Assembly: GCF_900120335.1 (NCBI RefSeq)
Contig: NZ_LT635477.1
Span: 496,001-560,000, forward strand
DNA: 64,000 nt
Reading direction: 5' to 3'
Source: Helicobacter pylori
GTDB taxonomy: Bacteria; Campylobacterota; Campylobacteria; Campylobacterales; Helicobacteraceae
The position numbers and the translations under genes are program-made. The notes below the pieces were generated by a model that was not told the DNA's origin, made no database searches, and was given only the letters and a program-made list of their open reading frames with translations. Of the stretch, positions 27,010 to 39,486 are shown in pieces (position 1 is the first letter of the stretch; each line of letters opens with the position of its first letter).

Positions 27010-28338
27010 ATGGGTAATCATTTTTCTAAATTAGGATTTGTTTTAGCGGCTTTAGGGAGCGCGATAGGTTTAGGGCATATCTGGCGCTTCCCCTATATGA
27101 CTGGGGTGAGTGGTGGGGGTGCTTTTGTTTTATTATTTTTATTTTTATCCTTAAGCGTTGGTGCGGCGATGTTTATCGCTGAAATGCTATTAGGACAAAG
27201 CACGCAAAAAAATGTAACAGAAGCTTTTAAAGAGCTTGACATTAACCCTAAAAAACGCTGGAAATACGCAGGGCTTTTGCTTATTTCTGGACCTTTAATA
27301 CTGACTTTTTATGGCACTATTTTAGGCTGGGTGCTTTATTATTTGGTGAGTGTTAGTTTTAATTTGCCTAACAATATCCAAGAATCTGAACAAATTTTTA
27401 CTCAAACTTTGCAGTCTATAGGGTTACAATCCATAGGACTTTTTAGCGTTTTATTCATAACCGGATGGATTGTTTCTAGGGGGATTAAAGAAGGCATTGA
27501 AAAACTCAATTTGGTTTTAATGCCCTTACTCTTTGCCACTTTTTTTGGTTTGCTTTTTTATGCGATGAGCATGGATTCTTTTTCTAAAGCTTTCCATTTC
27601 ATGTTTGATTTCAAGCCAAAAGATTTGACTTCTCAAGTGTTCACTTATTCCTTGGGGCAGGTTTTCTTTTCTTTAAGCATCGGTTTAGGGATCAATATCA
27701 CTTATGCTGCGGTTACGGATAAAACGCAGAATTTGCTTAAAAGCACGATTTGGGTGGTTTTATCAGGGATTTTAATTTCTCTTGTGGCAGGGCTTATGAT
27801 TTTCACTTTTGTGTTTGAATACGGGGCGAATGTCTCGCAAGGCACAGGGTTAATTTTCACTTCTTTACCGGTGGTTTTTGGCCAAATGGGAGCGATAGGC
27901 GTTCTTGTTTCAATTCTTTTCTTGCTCGCGCTCGCTTTTGCTGGCATCACTTCTACGGTGGCTTTATTAGAGCCAAGCGTGATGTATCTTACCGAAAAGT
28001 ATCAATACTCTCGTTTTAAGGTTACTTGGGGTCTTGTAGCGTTGATTTTTATCGTAGGCGTGGTGTTGATTTTCTCGCTCCATAAGGATTATAAAGATTA
28101 CCTCACTTTCTTTGAAAAAAGTCTTTTTGATTGGTTGGATTTTGCCTCAAGCACCATTATCATGCCTTTAGGCGGGATGGCAACCTTTATTTTTATGGGC
28201 TGGGTTTTGAAAAAAGAAAAATTGCGTCTCTTGAGCGCGCACTTTTTAGGTCCTAAATTGTTTGCAACTTGGTATTTCTTGCTTAAATACATCACCCCTT
28301 TAATTGTGTTTTCCATTTGGTTGAGCAAGATTTATTAA
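27010..28338 (+). CDS. Sodium-dependent transporter (NSS/SNF family), first copy
   Basis: This 442-residue protein has about 11 membrane segments. The family start GFVLAALGSAIGLGHIWRFPYM holds the sodium-binding part of helix 1, and SLGQVFFSLSIGLGINITYA marks helix 6-7. It belongs to the bacterial neurotransmitter:sodium symporter group, which imports amino acids or related compounds with sodium. The substrate cannot be told. It is followed after 10 bp by a paralogue, so the pair is one operon from a tandem duplication. ATG 27010 follows the ribosome site AAGGAG. Confidence 0.9.
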   Translation: MGNHFSKLGFVLAALGSAIGLGHIWRFPYMTGVSGGGAFVLLFLFLSLSVGAAMFIAEMLLGQSTQKNVTEAFKELDINPKKRWKYAGLLLISGPLILTFYGTILGWVLYYLVSVSFNLPNNIQESEQIFTQTLQSIGLQSIGLFSVLFITGWIVSRGIKEGIEKLNLVLMPLLFATFFGLLFYAMSMDSFSKAFHFMFDFKPKDLTSQVFTYSLGQVFFSLSIGLGINITYAAVTDKTQNLLKSTIWVVLSGILISLVAGLMIFTFVFEYGANVSQGTGLIFTSLPVVFGQMGAIGVLVSILFLLALAFAGITSTVALLEPSVMYLTEKYQYSRFKVTWGLVALIFIVGVVLIFSLHKDYKDYLTFFEKSLFDWLDFASSTIIMPLGGMATFIFMGWVLKKEKLRLLSAHFLGPKLFATWYFLLKYITPLIVFSIWLSKIY

Positions 28339-28348
28339 AATATTTGGC

Positions 28349-29677
28349 ATGGGAAAATTTTCTAAATTAGGCTTTATTTTAGCCACTTTGGGTAGCTCTA
28401 TCGGTTTAGGGCATATTTGGCGCTTTCCTTATATGGTTGGCCATAATGGGGGGAGTGCGTTTGTGCTTTTATATCTGGTGCTAACCTTGAGTTTAGGCAT
28501 TGCTATGCTTTTAGTGGAAATGCTGATTGGGAATTTGGGTAAAAAAGATGTTGTTTCTAATTATCAAATCTTAGATCCTAAAAGGAAAAAATATTACCCT
28601 TTCACTTCTTTTTTTATTTTAGGCGGCCCTCTCATTCTATCCTTTTATGCGGTGGTGTTAGGCTGGGTGCTTTACTATCTTTTTGTAGTAACTTTTGATT
28701 TGCCTAAAGATTTAGAGCAGGCTAAAATGCAATTTAGCATGCTTCAAAATGGCAGTTTAATTTGGCCTGTTATTGGCTTTAGTGCATGTTTATTGCCGAC
28801 AATATGGTTTGTTTCTAGGGGGATTGAAGAAGGGATTGAAAAATTAAATGTCGTGCTTATGCCCTTATTGTTTGTGATTTTTATAGGGCTTTTAATTTAT
28901 GCGATGACTTTAGAAAGCATGCCTAAGGCTTTGCGCTTTTTATTTAATTTTGAGATTCAAAAGATTGATTTTAAGGTTGTGATGGACGCTTTAGGGCAGA
29001 TGTTCTTTTCTTTGAGTTTGGGGGTAGGCACGATCATTACTTATTCAGCTTTCACGCCTAAAAAAGAAAATCTATTCAAAAGCTCTTTATTTATTGTCTT
29101 GCCCGGTATTTTAATCTCTTTGATTGCTGGGGTGATGATTTTCACCTTTGTGTTTGAATACCATGCAGATGTGTCTCAAGGGCCAGGGCTTGTTTTTATT
29201 TCCTTACCTTTGACTTTCGCTAAAATGGGAATAAGCGGACAGATTGTATCGCTTTTTTTCTTTATAGCACTTGTTTTTGCCGGGATCACTTCTACGGTTT
29301 CTTTGATAGAGCCTTTAGTGCTTTATCTCATTAATCGTTTTAATTTTTCGCGCACTCAAGCGTCGCTATGGATAGGGATTGTTGTGTATGTTTTAGGCGT
29401 TTTAGTCATTCTTTCTATGAATGAACGATACGCTAAGTTTTTGAGCTTCGCTCATAAGAGCGTGTTCGGGTGGCTGGATTTCATCACTTCTTCGTTTTTA
29501 ATGCCCTTGGGAGGCTTGTTTTCAGTCTTATTTGTGGGGTGGGTTTTAAATAAAAAGCGCTCTTTTTTAGCCACGAAGCACTTCTTTAATATAAGCGCCT
29601 TTAAAGCGTGGCATTTTAGCGTTCGTTTTATCGCGCCTGTAGTGATTTTAGCGATTTTCATCTTGCAATTTAAGTGA
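28349..29677 (+). CDS. Sodium-dependent transporter (NSS/SNF family), second copy
   Basis: This is a 442-residue paralogue of the preceding gene with the same length and the same landmarks: LGFILATLGSSIGLGHIWRF at the start and GQMFFSLSLGVGTIITYSAF in the middle. About 11 membrane helices. The two copies differ over most loops, so the duplication is old and the substrates may differ. pldA follows after 14 bp. Confidence 0.9.
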   Translation: MGKFSKLGFILATLGSSIGLGHIWRFPYMVGHNGGSAFVLLYLVLTLSLGIAMLLVEMLIGNLGKKDVVSNYQILDPKRKKYYPFTSFFILGGPLILSFYAVVLGWVLYYLFVVTFDLPKDLEQAKMQFSMLQNGSLIWPVIGFSACLLPTIWFVSRGIEEGIEKLNVVLMPLLFVIFIGLLIYAMTLESMPKALRFLFNFEIQKIDFKVVMDALGQMFFSLSLGVGTIITYSAFTPKKENLFKSSLFIVLPGILISLIAGVMIFTFVFEYHADVSQGPGLVFISLPLTFAKMGISGQIVSLFFFIALVFAGITSTVSLIEPLVLYLINRFNFSRTQASLWIGIVVYVLGVLVILSMNERYAKFLSFAHKSVFGWLDFITSSFLMPLGGLFSVLFVGWVLNKKRSFLATKHFFNISAFKAWHFSVRFIAPVVILAIFILQFK

Positions 29678-29691
29678 AATAAGGATGCTTG

Positions 29692-30758
29692 ATGAAAAGC
29701 GTTTTGCTCTTTATGATTTTTGTAGTTTGTCAGTTAGAAAGCAAAAAATTTTCACAAGATAATTTTAAGGTGGATTATAACTACTATTTGCGCAAACAGG
29801 ATTTACACATCATTAAAACGCAAAACGATTTGTCCAATGCCTGGTATCTCCCTCCACAAAAAGCCCCCAAAGAACATTCTTGGGTGGATTTTGCTAAAAA
29901 ATATTTAAACATGATGGATTGTCTAGGCACTTATTTCTTGCCTTTTTATCATAGTTTCACCCCCATTTTTCAATGGTACCACCCTAATATCAACCCGTAT
30001 CAACGCAATGAGTTTAAATTCCAAATCAGTTTTAGAGTGCCTGTATTTAGGCATATTCTTTGGACTAAAGGCACGCTTTATTTGGCTTATACCCAAACTA
30101 ACTGGTTTCAAATTTACAATAACCCTCAATCCGCCCCCATGCGAATGATCAATTTCATGCCTGAACTCATCTATGTTTATCCTATTAATTTTAAACCTTT
30201 TGGGGGTAAAATAGGGAATTTTTCTGAGATTTGGATAGGTTGGCAACACATTTCTAATGGCGTGGGGGGTGCACAATGCTATCAACCTTTTAATAAAGAA
30301 GGCAATCCTGAAAACCAGTTTCCAGGAGAGCCTGTAATCGTTAAAAATTATAACGGGCAAAAAGACGTGCGCTGGGGGGGTGTCGCTCTGTGAGTGCGGG
30401 GCAACGCCCTGTGTTTCGTTTGGTGTGGGAAAAGGGGGGCTTGAAAATCATGGTCGCTTATTGGCCCTATGTCCCTTATGATCAATCCAACCCTAATTTG
30501 ATTGATTACATGGGGTATGGTAACGCTAAAATAGATTACAGGAGAGGGCGCCATCATTTTGAATTGCAGCTTTATGATATCTTCACGCAATACTGGCGTT
30601 ATGATCGCTGGCATGGGGCTTTCCGCTTAGGCTATACCTACCGCATTAACCCTTTTGTAGGGATTTATGCGCAATGGTTTAACGGCTATGGCGATGGCTT
30701 GTATGAATACGATGTTTTTTCCAATCGTATAGGGGTAGGAATACGCTTAAACCCTTAA
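29692..30758 (+). pseudogene. pldA: Outer membrane phospholipase A (PldA), phase-OFF by a G7 tract
   Basis: The first frame (233 residues from ATG 29692) stops at 30393, directly after a G7 run at 30374-30380. Adding one G joins it to the second frame from about 30390 (SAGQRPVFRLVWEKGG to the end), giving the known full length of about 355 residues. The catalytic His-Ser pair is in WQHISNG, conserved in outer membrane phospholipase A. The C-terminal part supplies the last beta strands of the barrel. H. pylori pldA is known to switch by slippage at this homopolymer, changing membrane lysophospholipids and acid tolerance. In this sequence the gene is OFF. Confidence 0.9.
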
Positions 30759-30776
30759 AAAAACGCTCTTTTATGC

Positions 30777-30782
30777 TATAAT
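30777..30782 (+). promoter_or_regulatory. Extended -10 promoter of dnaN
   Basis: TGCTATAAT, an extended -10, lies 32 bases before the dnaN ATG. It probably drives dnaN and gyrB. Confidence 0.6.
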
Positions 30783-30813
30783 AAGACTAAAAATTCAAGG
30801 GGATTATTCAATT

Positions 30814-31938
30814 ATGAAAATCAGTGTTAGTAAAAACGATTTGGAAAACACTTTGCGCTACTTGCAAGCTTTTTTGGATAAAAAGGACGCTTCTTCTATC
30901 GCTTCACACATCCATTTAGAAGTCATTAAAGAAAAGCTTTTTTTAAAAGCCAGCGATTCAGATATTGGGCTAAAAAGCTATATTTTTACGCAATCTAGCG
31001 ATAAAGAGGGCGTTGGCACGATCAACGGGAAAAAGTTTTTAGATATTATTTCATGTTTGAAAGACTCTAATATTATTTTAGAGACTAAAGATGACAGCTT
31101 GGTGATCAAACAAAATAAAAGCTCTTTCAAACTCCCCATGTTTGACGCTGATGAGTTCCCTGAATTCCCTGTTATTGAGCCAAAAGTGAGTTTAGAAGTC
31201 AATGCCCCCTTTTTAACAGATGCGTTTAAAAAGATCGCTCCTGTGATTGAGCAAACCAGCCATAAAAGGGAATTAGCCGGTATTTTAATGCAATTTGATC
31301 AAAAACATCAAACCCTTTCAGTAGTAGGCACGGATACCAAACGGCTCTCTTACACGCAGTTAGAAAAAATCTCTATCCATTCCACTGAAGAAGATATCTC
31401 TTGTATTTTACCTAAAAGAGCTTTATTAGAAATCCTTAAGCTTTTTTATGAAAATTTCAGTTTTAAAAGCGATGGCATGTTAGCAGTAATTGAAAACGAA
31501 ACGCACGCTTTTTTCACCAAGCTCATTGATGGGAATTACCCTGATTATCAAAAAATCCTCCCTAAAGAATACACTTCTTCTTTCACTTTAGGCAAGGAAG
31601 AATTTAAAGAGAGCATTAAATTGTGCAGTTCTTTAAGCTCCACCATTAAACTCACTTTAGAAAAAAACAACGCTTTGTTTGAATCTTTGGATTCTGAGCA
31701 TAGCGAAACGGCTAAAACCTCTGTTGAGATTGAAAAAGGTTTGGATATTGAAAAAGCCTTTCATTTGGGCGTGAACGCGAAATTTTTCCTTGAAGCCTTA
31801 AACGCTTTAGGGACAACGCAATTCGTTTTAAAATGCAATGAGCCTTCTTCGCCTTTTTTGATCCAAGAGCCTCTTGATGAAAAGCAAAGCCACCTGAACG
31901 CTAAAATTTCCACTTTGATGATGCCAATCACACTATAA
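30814..31938 (+). CDS. dnaN: DNA polymerase III sliding clamp (beta subunit)
   Basis: This 374-residue clamp, which encircles DNA and tethers the polymerase, has three repeated domains of about 120 residues. Landmarks are KKDASSIASHIHLE in domain 1, LAGILMQFDQKHQTLSVVGT in domain 2 (the usual LxGV... DGHRL-type segment, here DTKRLSY) and the C-terminal MMPITL. Separated from dnaA in this species, it is followed by gyrB after 12 bp. Confidence 0.95.
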   Translation: MKISVSKNDLENTLRYLQAFLDKKDASSIASHIHLEVIKEKLFLKASDSDIGLKSYIFTQSSDKEGVGTINGKKFLDIISCLKDSNIILETKDDSLVIKQNKSSFKLPMFDADEFPEFPVIEPKVSLEVNAPFLTDAFKKIAPVIEQTSHKRELAGILMQFDQKHQTLSVVGTDTKRLSYTQLEKISIHSTEEDISCILPKRALLEILKLFYENFSFKSDGMLAVIENETHAFFTKLIDGNYPDYQKILPKEYTSSFTLGKEEFKESIKLCSSLSSTIKLTLEKNNALFESLDSEHSETAKTSVEIEKGLDIEKAFHLGVNAKFFLEALNALGTTQFVLKCNEPSSPFLIQEPLDEKQSHLNAKISTLMMPITL

Positions 31939-31950
31939 AGGCTGATTTGA

Positions 31951-34272
<2,322 letters not shown>

Positions 34273-34278
34273 GGGATT

Positions 34279-35310
34279 TTGATTAGAACCCCTAAACATT
34301 TAACCAAACAAGAGAGCGTGAATTTAGGGGCTTACTACACGCCCCCTTATTTAGTGGATTGCGCTTACAAGCTTTTAAAAAAGCATGTTGGTATTGAAAA
34401 CTACACGCTTTTAGACACCGCATGTGGTAATAAAGAGTTTTTAAAACTCCACCACCCTAAAAAAATAGGAGCGGATATTGACCTTGAGTGTGGTGCTTTA
34501 ATAATAAACGCTCTAGCCAATCCTAGAAGAGAAAATTATGGTATTAGCCAAGATGAACCTTTAATCATCGTGGGCAATCCCCCCTATAACGATAGAACTT
34601 CCTTTATCAAACAAGATATTAAAAATAAAGATTTCATTTTTGAAATAGACAACGATTTGAAATCCAGGGATTTAGGGATAAGTTTTTTAAAATCTTTTGC
34701 AATTTTAAAGCCGGCGTTTATTTGCGTGTTACACCCTTTATCTTACCTCATCAAAGAAGCTAATTTTAAGCAATTAAAGCTATTTAAGGATCATTACAGG
34801 CTTTTAGACGCTTTGGTTGTTTCTTCTAAATCTTTCACTAAAAGTAACTAATTTCCTATTGTGATAGCTTTATATGAGCGAGGGCGAATGGACTATGCAG
34901 ATATTAGGCGTTTTATTTTTCCAACTGATTGCGATACGACGCTATGCTTAAACGATTTTGACTATATAGCCAATTATGTGGATAAATACCCTAACGCTAA
35001 AAAGGTTGGGGCATGCGTGGGCTATTTTTTCCCTATGCGAGACATTAACGCTCTTAAACGCAACAAAACTTTTTTAAACGCGCCAAGCGAAAATGCGGTG
35101 CGTATCAGTCAAGATAAATTGATTTATTACCAATATATCCATTATTTTAAGGAAATCGCCCCTAAAATCCCTTATTATTTTGGCAATTTGGATATTATTA
35201 TTGACAATTTTGCTTTTTTAAAAATTAAAGACGCTTTTTTAAAAGACAAAAGAGCGCGTTTAGAATATTTTAAAAAATTGTTTCAAGGACACCCTTGTGA
35301 GTTTGATTAA
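34279..35310 (+). pseudogene. N6-adenine DNA methyltransferase with an in-frame stop
   Basis: A TTG start gives LGAYYTPPYLVDCAY, motif I-like LLDTACGNKEF and motif IV GNPPYND, the marks of an N6-adenine methyltransferase. At 34849-34851 a TAA interrupts the frame. Reading through it continues without shift as FPIVIALYERGRMDYADIRR to the stop at 35310, giving about 343 residues. A CAA to TAA change would account for it. The 190-residue N-terminal part alone lacks a target-recognition region. Confidence 0.75.
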
Positions 35311-36047
35311 AGTTAATGATGATAAAAAAGCGATTGAGGTTTCTATTCCTTTAACTTCCATTTCAGGCAAAGCGCGTGTGAAAATTAGGCATGCCTTTAG
35401 CGATTATGGCATTTCAACAGCGACTAGAAAAATCCCTTTCAGTTTAAAGCATTATGTAGAGTGGCAAATCGGTTATGATGTCCCCATTAAAGATAAAGAA
35501 AAATTTGAACTCACTACCCTAAAAGATGAAAAATATCATTTTTTAGGGGCTAATAATAAAATAAAAACCCTTTATGAATTGAGCGAAATGATTGATTACG
35601 CTAAGCGATTGGGTTTAATCAGTTTAGAAAATTTAGAAAATACTTTAAAATATTTAGAAAAACAAAAACAATTCATAGAAGATAATTTTATGATCACAAG
35701 AGAAAGATTTAGATCGCATCAATTTGGAGGCATGGATTTTGAACTCTCACGCATTTCTTATCCTTTGCTCATTCATTCTTTTAATGATAACCAGTTGAGC
35801 GAAATCGTTATTAGAGAGCAACAATACGGCTCTAAAACCCATGCTGTATTTTTGCTTTTCTATTCTGGAATTAAAAACCGCTACCCCTTTATTAAATAGA
35901 ACGGCTGCTCTCAAAGAACATGCTCTTTTAACTATCCATAAAACCAACGCTCTTGTGTTTTTAGAAATGCTTAAAATTTTTGGACTTTTAAGTCAAGCGC
36001 ACCATAACGATGTGTTAAAAATTTTAGAAAAAATACTTCAAAATTAA
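35297..36047 (+). pseudogene. Putative restriction endonuclease, frameshifted
   Basis: The first frame (200 residues from GTG/ATG-like start at 35297) overlaps the methyltransferase end by 14 bp, as in a restriction-modification pair. Near its end it leaves the natural sequence: from about 35841 another frame reads LELKTATPLLNRTAALKEHA on to 36047 and finishes the protein with HHNDVLKILEKILQN. A one-base indel near 35841 would join them to about 250 residues. No catalytic motif is certain; the endonuclease call comes from the pairing. The islet is thus broken in both genes. Confidence 0.55.
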
Positions 36048-36054
36048 CAATGAT

Positions 36055-36150
36055 ACGAATTGTTAAAAAGGGAATGAATATCTAACGCTACAAGATCCAG
36101 GCGAGATAAATCCGTTTATGGGAAATAACCATGCATCAATAAAAACGCGC
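36055..36150 (+). repeat. Degenerate copy of the gyrB 3' end
   Basis: This stretch aligns with gyrB 34041-34137: AAAAAGGGA, GAATATC, CGCTA, AGGCGAGAT, TGGGAAA and ACCATGCAT occur in the same order with similar spacing, and the rest has diverged. With the real gyrB end it brackets the restriction-modification islet, as expected for insertion with a long target duplication. Confidence 0.75.
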
Positions 36151-36215
36151 TTCATAAAGCCATAAAAACAAGGCTAGGCTTTAAACTTGTATCGTTTTTC
36201 TTTAATGGCTTATGT

Positions 36216-36221
36216 TATACT
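36216..36221 (+). promoter_or_regulatory. -10 element of csd3
   Basis: TATACT in TGTTATACTAAT lies 39 bases before the chosen csd3 ATG. Confidence 0.45.
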
Positions 36222-36260
36222 AATAAAATACAGATTTGATTGAAGGCATTAAACGACTGC

Positions 36261-37481
36261 ATGGTATTTTTTCATAAGAAAATTATTTTAAATTTTACCT
36301 ATTCTTTAATGGTTGCTTTTTTATTCCATTTATCCTATGGGGTGTTTTTAAAAGCCGATGGAATGGCTAAAAAGCAAACTCTTTTAGTGGGTGAAAGGCT
36401 TGTGTGGGATAAGCTCACGCTGTTAGGGTTTTTAGAAAAAAATCGTATCCCTCAAAAACTCTACTACAATTTGAGCTCTCAAGATAAAGAATTGAGCGCT
36501 GAAATCCAAAGCAATGTTACCTACTACACTTTAAGAGATGAAAACAACACGCTCATTCAAGCCCTTATCCCTATAAGCCAGGATTTGCAAATCCATATTT
36601 ACAAAAAAGGGGAGGATTATTTTTTAGACTTTATCCCCATTGTTTTCACTCGTAAAGAAAGAACTCTCCTTCTTTCCTTACAAACTTCGCCCTATCAAGA
36701 TATTGTCAAAGCCACCAATGACCCCCTTTTAGCCAACCAATTGATGAACGCATATAAAAAAAGCGTGCCTTTTAAACGCCTAGTGAAAAACGATAAAATC
36801 GCTATCGTTTATACAAGGGATTATCGTGTGGGGCAAGCGTTTGGCCAGCCGACCATTAAAATGGCGATGGTTAGCTCTCGTTTGCACCAATACTATCTCT
36901 TTTCCCATTCAAACGGGCGTTATTACGACTTAAAGGCGCAAGAAGTGGCAGGGTTTTTATTAGAAACCCCGGTGAAATACACCCGCATTTCTTCGCCTTT
37001 TTCGTATGGGAGGTTCCATCCTGTCTTAAAAGTCAGACGGCCTCATTACGGCGTGGATTATGCGGCTAAACATGGCAGTTTGATCCATTCTGCTTCAGAT
37101 GGCCGTGTGGGTTTTATAGGGGTTAAGGCGGGTTATGGGAAGGTGGTTGAAATCCATTTGAATGAATTGCGCTTGGTGTATGCTCACATGAGTTCTTTTG
37201 CTAAGGGGTTGAAAAAAGGATCGTTCGTTAAAAAAGGGCAAATCATAGGCAGAGTGGGAAGCACGGGTTTAAGCACCGGGCCGCATTTGCATTTTGGCGT
37301 GTATAAAAACTCCCGCCCTATCAATCCTTTAGGCTATATCCGCACCGCTAAAAGCAAGCTGCATGGCAAACAAAGAGAGGTTTTTTTAGAAAAAGCTCAG
37401 CGTTCTAAGCAAAAATTAGAAGAACTTTTTAAAACCCATTCTTTTGAAAAAAATTCATTTTATCTTTTAGAGGGTTTTTAA
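36261..37481 (+). CDS. csd3: Peptidoglycan endopeptidase / carboxypeptidase Csd3 (HdpA)
   Basis: This M23 metallopeptidase, about 406 residues from ATG 36261 (a TTG at 36240 gives 413), trims D-Ala-peptide crosslinks and is needed for helical cell shape. It has a signal anchor (FTYSLMVAFLFHLSYGVFL), an N-terminal regulatory region and the catalytic LytM domain with HYGVDYAA (zinc His and Asp) and the GPHLHFGVY motif (second His pair). Start-site support is weak. The stop shares its last base with the Nudix gene start. Confidence 0.9.
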   Translation: MVFFHKKIILNFTYSLMVAFLFHLSYGVFLKADGMAKKQTLLVGERLVWDKLTLLGFLEKNRIPQKLYYNLSSQDKELSAEIQSNVTYYTLRDENNTLIQALIPISQDLQIHIYKKGEDYFLDFIPIVFTRKERTLLLSLQTSPYQDIVKATNDPLLANQLMNAYKKSVPFKRLVKNDKIAIVYTRDYRVGQAFGQPTIKMAMVSSRLHQYYLFSHSNGRYYDLKAQEVAGFLLETPVKYTRISSPFSYGRFHPVLKVRRPHYGVDYAAKHGSLIHSASDGRVGFIGVKAGYGKVVEIHLNELRLVYAHMSSFAKGLKKGSFVKKGQIIGRVGSTGLSTGPHLHFGVYKNSRPINPLGYIRTAKSKLHGKQREVFLEKAQRSKQKLEELFKTHSFEKNSFYLLEGF

Positions 37482-38119
37482 TGTCTTATTTTAAGAATAT
37501 TTTCAATCAAAAATCTTTAATAGATGATTCTAGTGTGTATTTAGAGCCTTGTTCTAGCTCTAATTTCATAGAATTAAAACGCATGCATTATAATGAAGAG
37601 AATACTAAGAAAACATGGGATATTATTAAGTCTTTAGACAGCGTGGCGGTTTTACTCTATGAAAAAGAATCCGATTGCTTTGTGATTGTGAAACAATTCC
37701 GCCCAGCCATTTATGCTCGTAATTTTTATTTTAAGCGCGATCAGGATCAAAATATTGACGGATACACTTATGAATTGTGCGCGGGACTTGTGGATAAGGC
37801 TAATAAGAGTTTAGAAGAAATCGCTTGCGAAGAAGCGTTAGAAGAATGCGGTTATCAAATTAGCCCTAAAAACTTAGAAACCATAGGCCAATTTTATAGT
37901 GCGACTGGGTTGAGCGGGAGTTTGCAAACGCTCTATTACGCTGAAGCGCATGAGGGTTTGAAAGTTTCAAAGGGTGGGGGGATTGATACCGAAAAGATTG
38001 AAGTGCTGTTTTTAGAGCGATCAAAAGCTCTTGATTTTATAAGGGATTTTCAATACGCTAAAACCACCGGATTGTCTTTAGCCATTTTGTGGCATTTAAA
38101 AAAGTTTAAAAATGTTTAA
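37481..38119 (+). CDS. Nudix hydrolase, UDP-sugar/ADP-ribose pyrophosphatase type
   Basis: This 212-residue protein has a Nudix box at about 109-131 (the family glycine, EEIACEEALEECGY). The preceding YELCAGLVDK resembles UDP-glucose and ADP-ribose pyrophosphatases (NUDT14-like), which clear nucleotide sugars. Start ATG overlaps the csd3 stop (TAATG). The exact substrate is not established by sequence. Confidence 0.85.
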   Translation: MSYFKNIFNQKSLIDDSSVYLEPCSSSNFIELKRMHYNEENTKKTWDIIKSLDSVAVLLYEKESDCFVIVKQFRPAIYARNFYFKRDQDQNIDGYTYELCAGLVDKANKSLEEIACEEALEECGYQISPKNLETIGQFYSATGLSGSLQTLYYAEAHEGLKVSKGGGIDTEKIEVLFLERSKALDFIRDFQYAKTTGLSLAILWHLKKFKNV

Positions 38120-38129
38120 AAGGAATTGT

Positions 38130-39482
38130 ATGTTAAGGCTTTTGATAGGACTTCTTTTAATGAGTTTTATAAGCTTGCAATCAGCCTCTTGGCAAGAACC
38201 CTTAAGAGTGAGTATAGAATTTGTGGATTTGCCTAAAAAAATCATTCGTTTTCCTGCTCATGATTTGCAAGTGGGGGAGTTTGGTTTTGTCGTTACTAAA
38301 CTTTCAGATTATGAAATCGTTAATTCTGAAGTGGTCATTATTGCCATTGAAAATGGTGTCGCAACGGCTAAATTCAGAGCGTTTGAGTCCATGAAACAAA
38401 GCCATTTACCCACTCCAAGAATGGTCGCTAGAAAGGGGGATTTAGTCTATTTTAGGCAATTCAACAACCAAGCGTTTTTAATCGCTCCTAATGATGAAAT
38501 CTATGAGCAAATCAGAGCGACTAATACCGATATTAATTTTATTAGTTCTGATTTGTTGGTGACTTTTTTGAACGGGTTTGACCCAAAAATCGCTAATTTA
38601 AGAAAAGCGTGCAATGTTTATAGCGTGGGGGTGATTTATATTGTAACCACGAACACGCTCAATATTTTAAGCTGTGAGAGTTTTGAAATTTTAGAAAAAA
38701 GAGAGCTGGATACAAGCGGTGTTACTAAAACTTCTACGCCGTTTTTTTCTAGGGTTGAGGGCATTGATGCAGGCACGCTAGGGAAACTTTTTTCAGGCAG
38801 TCAATCTAAAAATTACTTCGCTTACTATGACGCTTTAGTGAAAAAAGAAAAACGCAAAGAAGTGAGGATTGAAAAGAAAGAAGAAAGGATTGATGCTAGA
38901 GAAAATAAACGAGAAATCAAGCAAGAAGCCATTAAAGAGCCTAAAAAAGCCAATCAAGGCGCAGAAAACGCTCCCACTTTAGAAGAGAAAAACTACCAAA
39001 AAGCAGAGCGAAAACTTGACACTAAAGAAGAAAGGCGTCGTTCAAGAGATGAAAGGAAAAAAACTAAAGCCACCAAAAAGGCTATGGAATTTGAAGAAAG
39101 AGAAAAAGAGCATGATGAAAGAGACGAAAAAGAGACTGAAGAAAGAAGAAAAGCTTTAGAAATGGATAAAGACAATGAAAAAGTCAATGCCAAAGAAAAC
39201 GAGCAAGAAATCAATCAAGAATCCGCTAATGAGCCAAGTAGTGAAAACAACGCCACTCCAAAAGACACAGAAAACACTTCTGTCTTAAAAGAGAGTGCCG
39301 CTAAAAAAGAAGCGTCAAAACCAAGCTCTAAAGAAGAAAAACGCCGCTTGAAAGAAGAAAAGAAAAAAGCCAAAGCCGAACAAAGAGCGAGGGAATTTGA
39401 ACAAAGAGCGAGGGAACATCAAGAAAGAGATGAAAAAGAGCTTGAAGAAAGAAGAAAAGCTTTAGAAATGAATAAGAAGTAA
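38130..39482 (+). CDS. pgbA: Plasminogen-binding surface protein PgbA
   Basis: This 450-residue protein starts from ATG 38130, chosen because AAAAGGA lies just upstream; ATG 38112 would be within the Nudix gene. A signal peptide (LLIGLLLMSFISLQSASW) is followed by an ordered domain (about 25-235) and then a highly charged Lys/Glu/Arg tail (about 250-450). The tail has repeated units such as KEERRRSRDERKK and EERRKALEM, ending in Lys-Lys. Terminal and internal lysines bind plasminogen kringles, the function known for PgbA. The tail is coiled coil and its copy number may vary between strains. Confidence 0.85.
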   Translation: MLRLLIGLLLMSFISLQSASWQEPLRVSIEFVDLPKKIIRFPAHDLQVGEFGFVVTKLSDYEIVNSEVVIIAIENGVATAKFRAFESMKQSHLPTPRMVARKGDLVYFRQFNNQAFLIAPNDEIYEQIRATNTDINFISSDLLVTFLNGFDPKIANLRKACNVYSVGVIYIVTTNTLNILSCESFEILEKRELDTSGVTKTSTPFFSRVEGIDAGTLGKLFSGSQSKNYFAYYDALVKKEKRKEVRIEKKEERIDARENKREIKQEAIKEPKKANQGAENAPTLEEKNYQKAERKLDTKEERRRSRDERKKTKATKKAMEFEEREKEHDERDEKETEERRKALEMDKDNEKVNAKENEQEINQESANEPSSENNATPKDTENTSVLKESAAKKEASKPSSKEEKRRLKEEKKKAKAEQRAREFEQRAREHQERDEKELEERRKALEMNKK

Positions 39483-39486
39483 GCCC

